Counted from the first letter of the stretch, positions 22,568-32,395 are shown. The stretch: 64,000 nucleotides of DNA from JAPOQD01 sp964620555 (GCA_964620555.1 CAZUGZ010000005.1:1-64000), one strand, 5' to 3'. The notes: generated by a model not told the origin, from the sequence alone. Numbers and translations are program-made.

Positions 22568-23671
22568 ATGAGTATCTCAAGCCGCGCGACACTTTCCATC
22601 GAGGGCAGTCGCACCCAGCCAATCTATATCTGGGGATCACTGGGAATATTCTTCCTGGTCCTGCAGATCTATATTTTCGGTTCCTGGATCTTATCTGATC
22701 AGTTTGCCACCGTGCGTCCCGGCACCGACCCAATGCCCTGGTACACCGAGATGTGGGTTATTGTCTTCCAGATTCTGTGTATTCCCCTGTCCATCCTTTT
22801 GATGACCTGGGGAGTAAAACAATGCCGTCGCGAGGGCAGGGTGACCGTCACCATGTTGTTTATCTTTGGCTGGTTATTCACCTACTGGCAGGACCCGATG
22901 GGCAACTATTTCCGCCTGTACTTCACGTACAATGCCCACATGATCAATTTCGGTTCCTGGGTGAATTTCATTCCAGGCTGGATCATGCCCAATGGGCACA
23001 ATTTCGCCGAGCCCGTCGTCTTTCTACTTGGCGCCTATACCTCCATCATGCCTCTGCAGATTTTTGCGTGCGCGTGGGTTTTGCGTAGAGTCAAGGTGCG
23101 CAGGCCGCAGATCAGCACTTTCGGCCTGATCGGGGTCGCTTTTCTGATCATGGCGCTGTTTGATCTGATCATCGAGGGCGCCTGGGTACGCGCCGGTCTT
23201 TACGCGTTCACCGGCTCCGTTCATTCCTGGTCTATCTGGGGTGGGCAGTGGTACCAGTTCCCCGTATACGAGGCGATCTTCTGGGGCGCGGCCATGACGG
23301 CCGTCACCAGCCTGTATTTTTTCAGGAACGACAAAGGGGAAACACTGGTGGAGCAGGGCATGGATTCAATCGCTTCTCCCGGCCTGCAGACCTTCTGGCG
23401 CATGATGGCAATCATGGCGGTGTTCAACCTGGCCTATCTGTCCTACAACATCATTGTCGCGATCATCACATTCTGGATGGACCAGACGCCGGCAATGCCC
23501 AACTACCTGAGTCACGGGCTCTGTGGGCCGGGAACAGAATACCTCTGTCCCGGGCCCACACACCCTACGCCGCTTCCCGCATCAGGTCCGATGCAGGAGT
23601 TGGACTGTGCCCTGGTTGCGAATGCGGGTGGACGTCCTTTGTCGACAGTCTGTGACGCAGTCGTTCGCTGA
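22568..23671 (+). CDS. AveC-like integral membrane protein (second copy)
   Basis: A 367-aa paralogue of the membrane protein at 8930. It has the same segments in the same order: SIEGSRTQPIYIWGSLGIFF, DPMGNYFRLYFTYNAHMINFGSW, NFIPGWIMPNG, DLIIEGAWVRAGLY and SVHSWSIWGGQWYQFP, with about seven membrane spans. The conserved His residues (NAHMIN, SVHSW) and Trp/Asp pairs could form an active site in the membrane. A strong GGAGGAG site precedes ATG 22568. The stop overlaps the next ATG (TGATG), so it is co-translated with a DapB-like reductase. It differs from the first copy by a longer C-terminal tail. Confidence 0.75.
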   Translation: MSISSRATLSIEGSRTQPIYIWGSLGIFFLVLQIYIFGSWILSDQFATVRPGTDPMPWYTEMWVIVFQILCIPLSILLMTWGVKQCRREGRVTVTMLFIFGWLFTYWQDPMGNYFRLYFTYNAHMINFGSWVNFIPGWIMPNGHNFAEPVVFLLGAYTSIMPLQIFACAWVLRRVKVRRPQISTFGLIGVAFLIMALFDLIIEGAWVRAGLYAFTGSVHSWSIWGGQWYQFPVYEAIFWGAAMTAVTSLYFFRNDKGETLVEQGMDSIASPGLQTFWRMMAIMAVFNLAYLSYNIIVAIITFWMDQTPAMPNYLSHGLCGPGTEYLCPGPTHPTPLPASGPMQELDCALVANAGGRPLSTVCDAVVR

Positions 23672-24723
23672 TGAACGCCTTGTCTGGGGTGAATTCGGCC
23701 GGAGCGAAGCAGCAAACTCCCCGCATCGTCCTGTACGGTGTGGGAGTTTATGGCCAGATCGTGGTGCGTCTCGCGGCGCGGCGGGGCTGGGCCATTGTTG
23801 CAGCCTTTAATCGCGCGGGTGAGAAAGTCGGGGAAGATCTCGGCACCCTTTCCGGGCTGGACTGCCCCCTCGGTGTTATTGTGCGGGACTGCGAGAGGGC
23901 CGACTACGAAGCCCTCAAGGCAGATATCGCCATTGTCAGTGTCAGTGACCGGCTGCAGGTCAATATGCCGGCCTATGAGCGCCTGCTGGGGGCTGGAATT
24001 AACGTGATTTGTCACGGCGGTGAATCCAATTATCCCCTGGGCAACAATCCGGAGCTTGCAGTACGCATCGACGAGCTGGCGCGGGCAAATGGCGTCAGCT
24101 TTACGGGAACCAGCATCTGGGATTATTCGCGCATCTGGTCCGGCCTGCTGGCGGCGGGCCCCTGTGTGGGTCTGGAAGCCCTGGAGCATTCGAGCATCAC
24201 CGACGTCAACTGGGACCGGCCCGAGATTGTCGATGTGGTCGGGCTGGGTTATTCCCCTGAGGCCTACCAGGAAACCTTCGCAGACAGTACCCACGGCATT
24301 GGCGGCTTTTATTCCAGTATTGTCGAGCACGTGCTGGCAACTCTGGGATTGACAGTGACTTCCGTTACGGAGCGACGCGAGCCAGTGTTGTTGCCAGAGC
24401 CGGTGTACTGCAGGCCGCTTAAACGACAACTGGAGCCGGGAGAAGCTGCAGGATCGCGCATCGTTTCGGAGTTGCAGACGGCGGAGGGTGTCAAGGCCAT
24501 CAATTGTACCGAGTTACGTATGCTTCTACCCCACGAGACCGAGCACATGCGCTGGGAGGTGCAGGGCGAGCCCGCAACCAGCGTCATCGTCGAAAGAAGG
24601 GATTCCCAGGTCGCATCCGCCGCCTGCCTGCTGAACAGGGTGCCGGATGTCATTGCTGCCGAAGCCGGAATTCGCCTGATATCAGAACTGGGGCCGCTTA
24701 CGCCCCATCTGGTAGCCGAATGA
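23671..24723 (+). CDS. DapB-like NAD(P)-dependent dehydrogenase
   Basis: A 350-aa Rossmann protein resembling the dihydrodipicolinate reductase N-domain superfamily and 2,4-diaminopentanoate dehydrogenase-like proteins. The nucleotide loop is VLYGVGVYGQIVVRLAARRG near residue 20, followed by FNRAGEKVG, which places an Arg after beta-2. The middle and C-terminal parts (GTSIWDYSRIW, THGIGGFYSSIVEH) are typical of that group. It overlaps the AveC-like gene by one base and precedes a sulfotransferase by 18 bases. In actinobacteria similar proteins lie in catabolic clusters with unknown substrate. Confidence 0.75.
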   Translation: MNALSGVNSAGAKQQTPRIVLYGVGVYGQIVVRLAARRGWAIVAAFNRAGEKVGEDLGTLSGLDCPLGVIVRDCERADYEALKADIAIVSVSDRLQVNMPAYERLLGAGINVICHGGESNYPLGNNPELAVRIDELARANGVSFTGTSIWDYSRIWSGLLAAGPCVGLEALEHSSITDVNWDRPEIVDVVGLGYSPEAYQETFADSTHGIGGFYSSIVEHVLATLGLTVTSVTERREPVLLPEPVYCRPLKRQLEPGEAAGSRIVSELQTAEGVKAINCTELRMLLPHETEHMRWEVQGEPATSVIVERRDSQVASAACLLNRVPDVIAAEAGIRLISELGPLTPHLVAE

Positions 24724-24741
24724 CGGGTGCAAAATCCAGGC

Positions 24742-25911
24742 ATGAGTGAACTGAGCGTAGAAGCTTTAACGACCGCCGCGCAAGCGCAAACCGGGTTGAC
24801 TGATTTTGGCGATGACGGCCTGCTGGAGGCCCTGAGTCGATTTGTTGATTCCGCCAATCGAGAAGCGAACCTGACCGAGGCCGGCCGGGGAATATTATTC
24901 CACGAAACCACGCAATATCTGACCAATCGACTTTACACGGAGCACTGTGTAGCGAGGTATCCGGAGATACTGGAGGAGTTTATTGATCGACCGGTATTCA
25001 TTACCGGGCTCTATCGCTCAGGAACCACCAAACTCCATCGCCTGCTGTGCTACGACCACCGCTGGCACTATCTGAAGACCTGGCAGACTCTGTTTCCGGC
25101 ACCGATGGAGCTAGAAAACCCCTCCACTCTGCAGCGGGTTGACCTGACCAATGAAATCCTCCAGCGCATGGCAGACGATGCTGCCGGCTCCCTCGAGGCG
25201 CATCCTATGGATGCGTATCAACCGGAGGAAGAGTATCTGCTGATGGTGCAGACTCTTCGCACCTCCAGGGTCGTGTTGAATACGCCCAGTCATGCGCGCT
25301 GGTGTGAACAGCAATCCGCAATGCCCATGTACCGCAATCTAAAGCGGGCCCTGCAACTCCTGCAGTGGGAAAACAGGCGTGAAGGGAACGGGGTGGGGCG
25401 TATGCTGTTAAAGGCGCCGGTTCATCTGGAGAACCTCCCAGCCCTGGTGGAGGTATTCCCGGACGCCAGGCTCCTGGTTACCCATCGGGATCCGGTGAAG
25501 TCGGTTGCATCTAATTGCCTGATGCTCGAACACATGCACCATATGTATTCTGAGCCAGTCGATCTCGCGCGCCTCGGCAACGAAAAACTCCACACGGCGG
25601 CACTGGCTCTGGAGCGTTCTTTGGACGCGCGATCACAATTGCCATCATCCGCCCTGATGGAAGTCAGGTTCGACGATATCGCCAGGCGGCCGCTGGAACT
25701 GGTGCCGGCGGTCTACAGATTTCTTGAGGAACCTTTGGACCGTGCCGGCATGGAACGCATGAGGCGCGGCGAGGAACAGTTGCAGAGTCACAAGAGCGGC
25801 GCTGCCCATCGCTATGGCCTTGCCCATTACGGACTGGATGAAAATGCCGTGTACGACAAGGCGCGCAACTACCTGGCCTGGGCGGAGGCCACTATCGGTA
25901 CCCTGGTGTAG
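24742..25911 (+). CDS. Sulfotransferase-family protein
   Basis: A 389-aa complete sulfotransferase-fold protein. GLYRSGTTKLHRLL starts at residue 89 (PAPS loop), HRDPVKSVAS at 248-257 is the 3'-phosphate site, and APVHLENLPALVEVFPDARL is the usual helix before it. The N-terminal QTGLTDFG (residues 16-23) matches the copies at 1-955 and 62848. ATG 24742, preceded by CCAGG, is preferred over an upstream GTG at 24727. A broken adenylate-forming gene follows. Cytoplasmic; the acceptor is unknown. Confidence 0.85.
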   Translation: MSELSVEALTTAAQAQTGLTDFGDDGLLEALSRFVDSANREANLTEAGRGILFHETTQYLTNRLYTEHCVARYPEILEEFIDRPVFITGLYRSGTTKLHRLLCYDHRWHYLKTWQTLFPAPMELENPSTLQRVDLTNEILQRMADDAAGSLEAHPMDAYQPEEEYLLMVQTLRTSRVVLNTPSHARWCEQQSAMPMYRNLKRALQLLQWENRREGNGVGRMLLKAPVHLENLPALVEVFPDARLLVTHRDPVKSVASNCLMLEHMHHMYSEPVDLARLGNEKLHTAALALERSLDARSQLPSSALMEVRFDDIARRPLELVPAVYRFLEEPLDRAGMERMRRGEEQLQSHKSGAAHRYGLAHYGLDENAVYDKARNYLAWAEATIGTLV

Positions 25912-25953
25912 AGCTATCAGAGAATGCCTGATGCATACTGGTGGAGGTGAAGT

Positions 25954-27158
25954 ATGAAGCGTGACGTTGTTACTTTCTGTGAAGATCCCACTGGCTAATT
26001 CGACCAGGATCTCACTGCGTTTCAGACGCAACCGAGGGAAGAGTATGAGCGCCTCCAACTCCAGGGTTTAAAGTACCGCTTCGGGCAATTGCGCGATACT
26101 GTTCCCATGCTGACGCGGTTGGCAGACTTTATGGGAATCATGCAGATCGATCGGTTTGAAGATGTGGTACCGTTGTTGTTCGATCACACCACCTACAAGT
26201 CATACCCCGCCTCTTTATTGGACAACGGCCGCTTTGACCAGTTAACCCGCTGGTTAGGCAAACTCACGACCCTGGATCTGTCCGCTGTCGATGTCAGTGA
26301 TTGCGATTCCATCGACTCCTGGCTGGACGCGCTCAAAGAGCAAACTGACTAGGGGTGTTTCATACCTCCGGTACATCTGGCAGCTTTTCGCTGATACCGC
26401 GCACGCAAAGCGAGTGGAAAAAAATGGTGCGCTTATTGACCGACCTGTATTTCCCTAAATTCGAGGAGCCGGGCAGACCACCGGAATTGCCCACGAAAAT
26501 TCACCTCATATACCCCTATTTCCGTGGCGGTCATTACGCCCATACCCTGTACCAGGAATATGCGGTGCCATTGCTCTGTGACGGCGATGAGCGTTATTTT
26601 CACACTGCCTACACCACGAAACTGAGTTCAGACCTGATGATGCTCTCGGGGCGCATCCACGCGGCAAAATCCAGGGGGGAACTGGACCGGCTCGACCTGC
26701 CGCCATCGGTGATTGCCCGCCAGCAGGAATTTCTGGAACAACAGAAAAATGCCCCCCAACAGATGGCGCAGTTCCTGCAGGAAATGACAAGATCTCTGAA
26801 AGGTCAGCGAGTGGTGATTCAGGGCGCAACGCCCGTTATGCTTAATGACGAATGGTACAACGTGATAGGGGGAGACGCTGGCGAGGGCGCTATTATCGTA
26901 TTCCAGATTGCCGAGCCCGTGGATTTCAGTCACTTGCTCTCCGTCCGCGTCGCTAATCTCGTTCCCGTTGATGATCTGTCTGAGGTGTACGCGCCAATCA
27001 GTCCCTACACTCAGACTGTGGGAGTATACCCGGAAAGCCTCAAACCGGAGATTCGGGATAAGGTCGCCCTTATGGGAGGGCAGCGTTTCACCTCCCTCGG
27101 GTATGCCGCTCACGGTGATTTCGCCAGTCCCCAAGATGCCGTAGAGCCCCTGCGCTGA
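25954..27158 (+). pseudogene. Broken adenylate-forming (LuxE/PaaK-like) ligase gene
   Basis: A well-placed GGAGG site and ATG 25954 open a frame that hits TAA at codon 15 (25996-25998). It resumes in the same frame to a TAG at 26350, and the protein then continues in a shifted frame from 26355. There VFHTSGTSGSFSLIPRT is the Ser/Thr/Gly-rich AMP-binding loop of LuxE or phenylacetate-CoA-ligase-like enzymes, followed by about 250 residues to 27158. With one stop and one frameshift it cannot give a full protein. Both halves are still recognisable, so the loss looks recent. Confidence 0.75.
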
Positions 27159-27263
27159 ATGTGCAAATGGATCGTCGACGAGGATTGTCAGGAAGTCGCG
27201 CCGATCTGGGAGAGCGGCAGCGTGTTGGCAGGTGTGGAGGCTACTGCAAGCTCTTCCACCTAG
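27159..27263 (+). other. 34-codon open segment in frame after the broken ligase
   Basis: Directly after the TGA at 27156 the same frame continues from an ATG for 34 codons (MCKWIVDEDCQEVAPIWESG and 14 more residues). It may be the detached C-terminus of the broken ligase after a third stop, or an unrelated remnant. I do not recognise it. Confidence 0.3.
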
Positions 27264-27314
27264 TTTAAGCTGCCTGAAATAACCTCATCATTGCCCTGGC
27301 TGTTCTACATTACC

Positions 27315-28295
27315 TCACAGCGATAGCAGCAGTTTCCGCCGGTCGATCAGCGAGTCCAGCAGGTTAGACAGCACGTGAGAACGTTTTGCCAGCAGATGCG
27401 CATCGTATTCGACAGTAAAACCCACGCCGCCGTGCACCTGCACGTTGGTGCGGGCATTTTCGATAGCCGCCGAGGCTGCCAGCTCACCTGCTGCGGCGAC
27501 CTGCTGCGCAGCATCGGGTTTGCCGTCCTGCAGTGACAGGGCTGCGTAGACACACTGCGACCAGGTCGCCTCGTTGCGCACGGCCATATCCGCGCACAGG
27601 TGGTTGATGGCCTGGAAGCCACCGATAGGCTGGCCGAACTGCTCCCGCTCACTGGCGTAGCTCACCGCATCCCGGCAGGCGGCTTCGGCGATTCCGGTCA
27701 GCGCTGCACACAGAATCACTGTCAGTTGCAGGGCCTCCTCTGGACCGGCACTTGTGAGAGAAGCATCACCGGACAGCACGGCACGCACAACACTGACGGA
27801 CTCGTCCAGACTCTTGAGGCTTTCTGCCCCACTGGCTGCACCCGCTGGCAATAATCGCACTTCGCTCTCGGCCAGAGCGAGCTGGAAATCTGTGTTCTCA
27901 CTGTCCAACAGCAGGTGGGCGTCTCCACCCACGGGCAGGGCAAAAGCCACGCGCTGCTTACCGGCGATGAGGGCAGTTGCCAGTTCCTCCAGGCCGTGAC
28001 TCGCTGTGAGGCGGGCAGCATAGGCGGTAGCCAGTATTGCAGGCGACACCAGATGGCGGCCAGCCTCCCGAGCCAGCAGAATATCCTCCGCAATGCCGAG
28101 GCCGCTGCCACCCAGGGCTTCGGGCGAACTGACCCCGAACCATCCCAGTTCAACGAACTGTTGCCAGAGTTCCGCGGAGTAGGGCTCACCCAGGTTTCCC
28201 TCATCCTGGTAGCGACGCACAGGGACTTCATTGACCAGAAAATCGCTGATGACGGATGTAATCTCGGCCTGCTCGGAGGTAGGAAGAAGGTTCAT
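27315..28295 (-). CDS. Acyl-CoA dehydrogenase, catalytic-Glu (beta-type) subunit
   Basis: A 326-aa short ACAD. The C-terminal motif HGGVGFTVEYDAHL places Glu296 at the catalytic base position, and SEREQFGQPIGGFQAINH is the usual four-helix-bundle signature. The N-terminal FAD-contact motif (xxEPxxGSD) is missing, as in the partner-dependent subunits of alpha2beta2 ACADs of steroid side-chain pathways. The gene starts nine bases after the complementary subunit at 28305, with a GAGGAG site. The two probably form one heteromeric enzyme. It is the last gene of the minus operon that begins at 32285. Confidence 0.9.
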   Translation of the reverse strand: MNLLPTSEQAEITSVISDFLVNEVPVRRYQDEGNLGEPYSAELWQQFVELGWFGVSSPEALGGSGLGIAEDILLAREAGRHLVSPAILATAYAARLTASHGLEELATALIAGKQRVAFALPVGGDAHLLLDSENTDFQLALAESEVRLLPAGAASGAESLKSLDESVSVVRAVLSGDASLTSAGPEEALQLTVILCAALTGIAEAACRDAVSYASEREQFGQPIGGFQAINHLCADMAVRNEATWSQCVYAALSLQDGKPDAAQQVAAAGELAASAAIENARTNVQVHGGVGFTVEYDAHLLAKRSHVLSNLLDSLIDRRKLLLSL

Positions 28296-28304
28296 ATTGG
28301 CTCC

Positions 28305-29486
28305 TCAGCGGCTCTTGGGCAGGCCGAGTACGCGCTCGCCGATGATGGAGCGCTGGATTTGTTCTGTGCCCGCCGCGATAGTGGCGGCATAGAGATACAG
28401 ATACCGGCGGATCATGGGCTCGTGCCTGCCCTGGTAGACCAGCCCCTCCCGGCCCAGCAGGTCCATGCCGAAATGGGTTACGCGCTGGCTCAGCTTGGAA
28501 TAGAACAGGCGCACAATGGACGCCTCGGGTCCGGGCAGATCCTGGTTCTGGTTGCGCGAGATGCTCATATAGGTCATTGCTTTGACTGACATGACCTCAG
28601 CCTTGAGCACGGCCAGGCGTTGAGCAATGTCTTCGTGCGCGATCGCGGGACGGCCACCGACACTGATTTCCCCGGCCAGTTGTTCCAGATGCTTCACGTT
28701 CTGTTCGATATCCATCTGGTCAGCGATGAATGCGGTGCCCCGTTCGAATGACAGGGTGGACATGGCGGTGCGCCAGCCGTTATTGATCCCGCCGACCACC
28801 TGCGACAGGGGAATGCGCACATTGTCGTAGAAAACCTCGCAGAACTCACTGTCCCCGGCCATATTGCGGATCGGCCGCACGGTGATGCCAGGTATTTTCA
28901 TGTCGCAGATCACCCAGGTGATACCGCGGTGCTTGGGAGCGTCGGGGTCGGTGCGAACCAGCAACTCCTGGAAGTCAGCCACATTGGCGTAGCTGGTCCA
29001 GACCTTCTGGCCATTGACCACCAGGTCGTCGCCGTCGATCTCTCCGCGGGTACGCAGGCTCGCCAGGTCGGAGCCTGCGCCGGGCTCAGAGAAACCCTGG
29101 CACCAGATGGTTTCGCCGCTGAGGATACGCGGCAGGTGAAAGGCCTTGTGCTCGTCGCTGCCACAGGCAATCAGTGTAGGACCCGCGTGGGCCAGGCCCA
29201 CAAAACAGACGCTGTCCGATCCGCCGGGGGGTACGTCGGCGGCAGCGTACTCCTCGTACCAGATCAGCTGGCGGGTCAGGGACAGGCCACGGCCGCCGAA
29301 GTCAGAGGGCCAGGCGATACCCGCCCAGCCGGCATCAAAGAGTACTTTCTGCCAGGCGGTGTCGTACTGGCGACAGGCGGGCAGATCCGCGACCGGAGGC
29401 CGAGGCTCGGCGGGGCGGTTGTCCGCCAGCCACTGGCGGACCTCCTTCCGGAATAGCTCATCTTCGGTGCTGAATTGAATATCCAC
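28305..29486 (-). CDS. Acyl-CoA dehydrogenase, FAD/alpha-type subunit
   Basis: A 393-aa ACAD with GFSEPGAGSDLASLRTRGE (FAD and substrate contact), NGQKVWTSYA, FERG and AAGTEQIQRSIIGERVLGLP at the C-terminus. The loop equivalent to the catalytic Glu reads LGREGLVYQG, without the EYP-type Glu, so the base is expected from the partner encoded just downstream (27315). This resembles FadE26/FadE28-type subunits. Two bases separate it from the acyl-CoA ligase stop, indicating a tight operon with ligase and MaoC-like hydratase. Confidence 0.9.
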   Translation of the reverse strand: MDIQFSTEDELFRKEVRQWLADNRPAEPRPPVADLPACRQYDTAWQKVLFDAGWAGIAWPSDFGGRGLSLTRQLIWYEEYAAADVPPGGSDSVCFVGLAHAGPTLIACGSDEHKAFHLPRILSGETIWCQGFSEPGAGSDLASLRTRGEIDGDDLVVNGQKVWTSYANVADFQELLVRTDPDAPKHRGITWVICDMKIPGITVRPIRNMAGDSEFCEVFYDNVRIPLSQVVGGINNGWRTAMSTLSFERGTAFIADQMDIEQNVKHLEQLAGEISVGGRPAIAHEDIAQRLAVLKAEVMSVKAMTYMSISRNQNQDLPGPEASIVRLFYSKLSQRVTHFGMDLLGREGLVYQGRHEPMIRRYLYLYAATIAAGTEQIQRSIIGERVLGLPKSR

Positions 29487-29488
29487 TG

Positions 29489-30997
29489 TTACTGTTGCCT
29501 CTTGAATAGGGTCCGGATGGCGGGCAGGTCAGGTTTGAGCGATGCGTTGCGCGGAATGGTGGCGGCAACCAGGAATCGTGCCGGTACCTGGTAGGGCGCC
29601 AGTGACTTCCTGGCGTGCGCTTGCACGGATTCCAGGTCAATCTCACTGGCGCCATCGCGGGGCTGGAGCAGTGCGGCGGGCACCTGACCGAGCCGGTCGT
29701 CGTCCAGGGCGACGACCACCGCTTCCTCCACGTCCGCGTGTTCGTTCAAGACTTTCTCAACATCGGTGGGAATGACCTTGAAGCCTCCCCGGTTGATTGC
29801 CGCATCGGTGCGGCCGCGAATCCACAGGAAGTCGTCTTCGTCCAGCACGGCGATGTCGGTGGTGGCCACCCAGGTGTCTTTGCCCGAGGGGGATTGCACC
29901 GAGCGAATCTCGAGTATGCCTTCTTCCCCTCGTGGTACTTCCTCGCCGCTCCCGGCATCGACGATGCGCAGTTCGGCGCCCGGAAATGCCCGGCCCACAC
30001 TGCCCAGCTTCGCCGGCATGAATTCGCGGTGCAAGGGCAGGGACCAGCCTGCCACGCCGCCGGCGAACTCGGTGGCACCGTATACCACCAGCAGCGGTAC
30101 ACCGTATCGGGCCTCGAAGGCTTCCTGGATATCGGGGCGCAAGGCGGCGCTGCCGCAGATGATTGCCTTGAGGCTTGCCAGCGTCTCCTTCTGGACATCT
30201 GCATCGAAAATCATCTTCACGGTTGCCGGCACCAGGTGACCCAGCTTCAACTGGTAGCGCTGGACGGCGTCAGACCAGGTTTGAACGTCGAACCGCCCCA
30301 TCAGAATCTGCGGCCGGGCGTCGATAACGGACTTAAGGCTGAAAAAGAGACCGCCGATGTGCGCCAGCGGGCTGGCCACAATCGCCGGGACCTCCTTGTC
30401 CTGCACCGCACTGCTGCCGCCTTCCGGCATCTGGTCAGAGATGGGATGCAGCAGGCCGGGATACCTGAGGGGGATGCGTTTCGGAGCGCCCGTGGTGCCG
30501 CTGGACTGCATCAGTGCGGCGATATTGTCCAGTGGCTTGGAGAACGCGGCGTCGGAATTCCCCGGGAGGAAATTCAGCGCAATATCCGTGTCGGTGTCGC
30601 TTGCGACAATCACAGCACTACCCGTTCTGCTGACGGCCTCCTCAAGGTGCTGGTCCGCAAGGTCATCGGGCGCGGCGATCAGCAAAGGCAAGCGCAGGGA
30701 CGCCAGTTCCGCCCCGATCTTCTCTCCGGAATGCATGGGGTTGAAGGTCACGAAGCAGTGCCCTGCACGGGTGATCGCCAGCAGTGCTGTGACTGCTGCA
30801 GCGCTGTTGTGGGCGACAACGCCGATCTGGCTGCCCGTGGGCAGCGAGAGTTCAGAAAAGCACTCGTCCATTGCGCGGATGGCGGTGGCCACCTGCTGCC
30901 AGGTGTATGTGCGGGTCCCGGAGTAAATCGCTGTGGCCTTCGGGGCCAGTCGCAGAACATGCTCCAGGTGATCCTCAAATTCACCGTAACTGCGCAT
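29489..30997 (-). CDS. AMP-dependent acyl-CoA ligase
   Basis: A 502-aa adenylate-forming enzyme. The P-loop MQSSGTTGAPKRIPLR lies near residue 145, VVYGATEFAGG is the A5-type motif, the hinge RTDAAINRGGFKVIPTDVEKVL is at about residue 400, and the C-terminal Lys is in PRNASLKPDLP. The A8/A10 residues appear present, so it should form acyl-AMP and then acyl-CoA. It lies between MaoC-like hydratase (gap 4 bases) and two ACAD genes, the order expected for activation followed by dehydrogenation and hydration. The substrate is unknown. Confidence 0.88.
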   Translation of the reverse strand: MRSYGEFEDHLEHVLRLAPKATAIYSGTRTYTWQQVATAIRAMDECFSELSLPTGSQIGVVAHNSAAAVTALLAITRAGHCFVTFNPMHSGEKIGAELASLRLPLLIAAPDDLADQHLEEAVSRTGSAVIVASDTDTDIALNFLPGNSDAAFSKPLDNIAALMQSSGTTGAPKRIPLRYPGLLHPISDQMPEGGSSAVQDKEVPAIVASPLAHIGGLFFSLKSVIDARPQILMGRFDVQTWSDAVQRYQLKLGHLVPATVKMIFDADVQKETLASLKAIICGSAALRPDIQEAFEARYGVPLLVVYGATEFAGGVAGWSLPLHREFMPAKLGSVGRAFPGAELRIVDAGSGEEVPRGEEGILEIRSVQSPSGKDTWVATTDIAVLDEDDFLWIRGRTDAAINRGGFKVIPTDVEKVLNEHADVEEAVVVALDDDRLGQVPAALLQPRDGASEIDLESVQAHARKSLAPYQVPARFLVAATIPRNASLKPDLPAIRTLFKRQQ

Positions 30998-31001
30998 GGA
31001 A

Positions 31002-32285
31002 TCAACCCTCGAGCGGTTCTTCCCTGCCGCGCAGGTCCATCATCCTGGCGCCGCGCTGACGCAACTCCTGTGGTGCGACAGGCAGTGAAATCGGGCCGAA
31101 TTCGCGCGAAGGCAGCAGGATCTCAGCGGTTCCTGTGACCGAGTCCTCCTCGCGCTGGTTGGTTCCCCGTACTTCGATGGTCACCACGCAACCCGCCTCT
31201 TCGCGACGCTTGTCGGTGACCTCACCGCGCATGATGTGGGTATCACCCAGGAAGTTGAAGGTGTTGAGCCTGTTGGACATGTTCCAGAGCCAGGCGTCGT
31301 CACCCATCCAGTTGGTGAGGAGATGGCTCATCCAGCAACTGCGCATCTGGCCGTAGTCATAGGGAGCGGGCAGCCCGATGCTTTGCGCCCAATTGGGATC
31401 CCAGTGCATGCGCTGCATCACATCGGGCACGCCGTATTCGTCCGGGTTATAGAAACCTTTCAGTTTCCGGGTGCGCCCTATCCAGGCGTGGCGCAGTGGC
31501 CCGATGCCGTACTCGCCCATGCCCCAGCCGACATGCTGGGAGATAATGTCGGTGACGGTCATGGGGCCCTTGACCACGGGAACCAGCTGGTCGCCCACAG
31601 AGACGTCCTCGAACCAGTGGGGTTCGTTTCCGCGGCGCTCTTCCGCCGCGTAGAGGGCGTTTATCTCTTCGATTTCAGACCCGGTGTAGGTGGCGCGTTC
31701 GGTCTTCGCATGCTTGCCAGCCTTCTTCGAGCCACCGCGCTCTGCGCTGACGTAACTCTCATAGCGTACCGCCACGGGATCGCCCATGCGGTCCACGTGC
31801 AGGTAGCGATAGGTCTCGATCACGGAGCGGCCGCCGCTGAAGCTGGAGGTCTTGACCTCCACGTCAGATGTGCTGGAGTCGATGAAAGTCTCGTCACCTG
31901 CGTAGATGGGCTTGAACCACTCCCAGCGCACGCCTGCGTAGTATTTGCCAACGCCCCGGAACAGGCCCCTGAACAACTCTTTCTTTTCCCCCGTCAGCGG
32001 AGGAATCTCGCAACGGCCCGTGGCAATGGGGTACATGGGTGGTGCGATCATGCCTCGCCAGCGCGTTTGACTGGCGTAGGCCTCATCCTGATAGAGAGGA
32101 TTGTCGTCTCCGTAGCCCCAGTTGAAGTTTCTCATGGTCGACGTGGCGGCTTCTGGCGAAAGGGTGCGGCAGCGCAGGGGAGTCGGCACGCCGATCTGGC
32201 GCCGGGCCCGTTCGATGTCCTCATCAGTGATTTTCGCGCTGATGTCTTTGTCCCGGTCTTTTTCGACCCGGTCTGCTTCGGCCAT
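31002..32285 (-). CDS. MaoC/FAS1-like double-hotdog dehydratase (hydratase)
   Basis: A 427-aa protein. The N-terminal half (about 40-200) resembles the FAS1-like dehydratase domain that precedes MaoC; the second half (from HWFEDVSVGDQLVPVVKGPMT, about residue 217) is MaoC-like, with TDIISQHVG, the YDYGQMRSCWMSHL region and a final strand GTAEILLP. Such proteins hydrate bulky enoyl-CoAs in steroid side-chain pathways. ATG 32285, preceded by AGGA at spacing 7, is preferred over TTG 32306. The AGTATACC-type palindrome at 32323 lies 37 bases upstream. It is the first gene of an operon with ligase and paired ACADs. Confidence 0.8.
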   Translation of the reverse strand: MAEADRVEKDRDKDISAKITDEDIERARRQIGVPTPLRCRTLSPEAATSTMRNFNWGYGDDNPLYQDEAYASQTRWRGMIAPPMYPIATGRCEIPPLTGEKKELFRGLFRGVGKYYAGVRWEWFKPIYAGDETFIDSSTSDVEVKTSSFSGGRSVIETYRYLHVDRMGDPVAVRYESYVSAERGGSKKAGKHAKTERATYTGSEIEEINALYAAEERRGNEPHWFEDVSVGDQLVPVVKGPMTVTDIISQHVGWGMGEYGIGPLRHAWIGRTRKLKGFYNPDEYGVPDVMQRMHWDPNWAQSIGLPAPYDYGQMRSCWMSHLLTNWMGDDAWLWNMSNRLNTFNFLGDTHIMRGEVTDKRREEAGCVVTIEVRGTNQREEDSVTGTAEILLPSREFGPISLPVAPQELRQRGARMMDLRGREEPLEG

Positions 32286-32320
32286 GTGGTGTCCTGATCG
32301 CATCAATTCAGTGATTTAAA

Positions 32321-32330
32321 GAGTATACCA
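32321..32330. promoter_or_regulatory. AGTATACT-type palindrome, site 6
   Basis: AAAGAGTATACCAATAG, core 32323-32328, 37 bases upstream of the MaoC-like gene (minus). One arm ends C instead of T. It shares the 200-bp divergent region with site 7. Confidence 0.6.
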
Positions 32331-32395
32331 ATAGCACCTCAATTGCTAATAGCTGGAAGCTGCTTGCTACTCGTGGTTTGCGTTTGCAGCATTAA

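Noticed and set aside
26340..26360. Programmed frameshift in the LuxE-like gene
   Set aside because: A separate stop at codon 15 already breaks the gene, and no slippery heptamer with a downstream structure is evident.
29615..31138. Long open frame (507 codons) opposite the acyl-CoA ligase
   Set aside because: It is antisense to a ligase with clear motifs, and its translation is low-complexity His/Gly/Arg-rich with no recognisable domain; typical of a GC-rich shadow frame.
31236..32297. 353-codon frame opposite the MaoC-like gene
   Set aside because: Shadow of a gene with hotdog motifs and a good operon position; no family resemblance.
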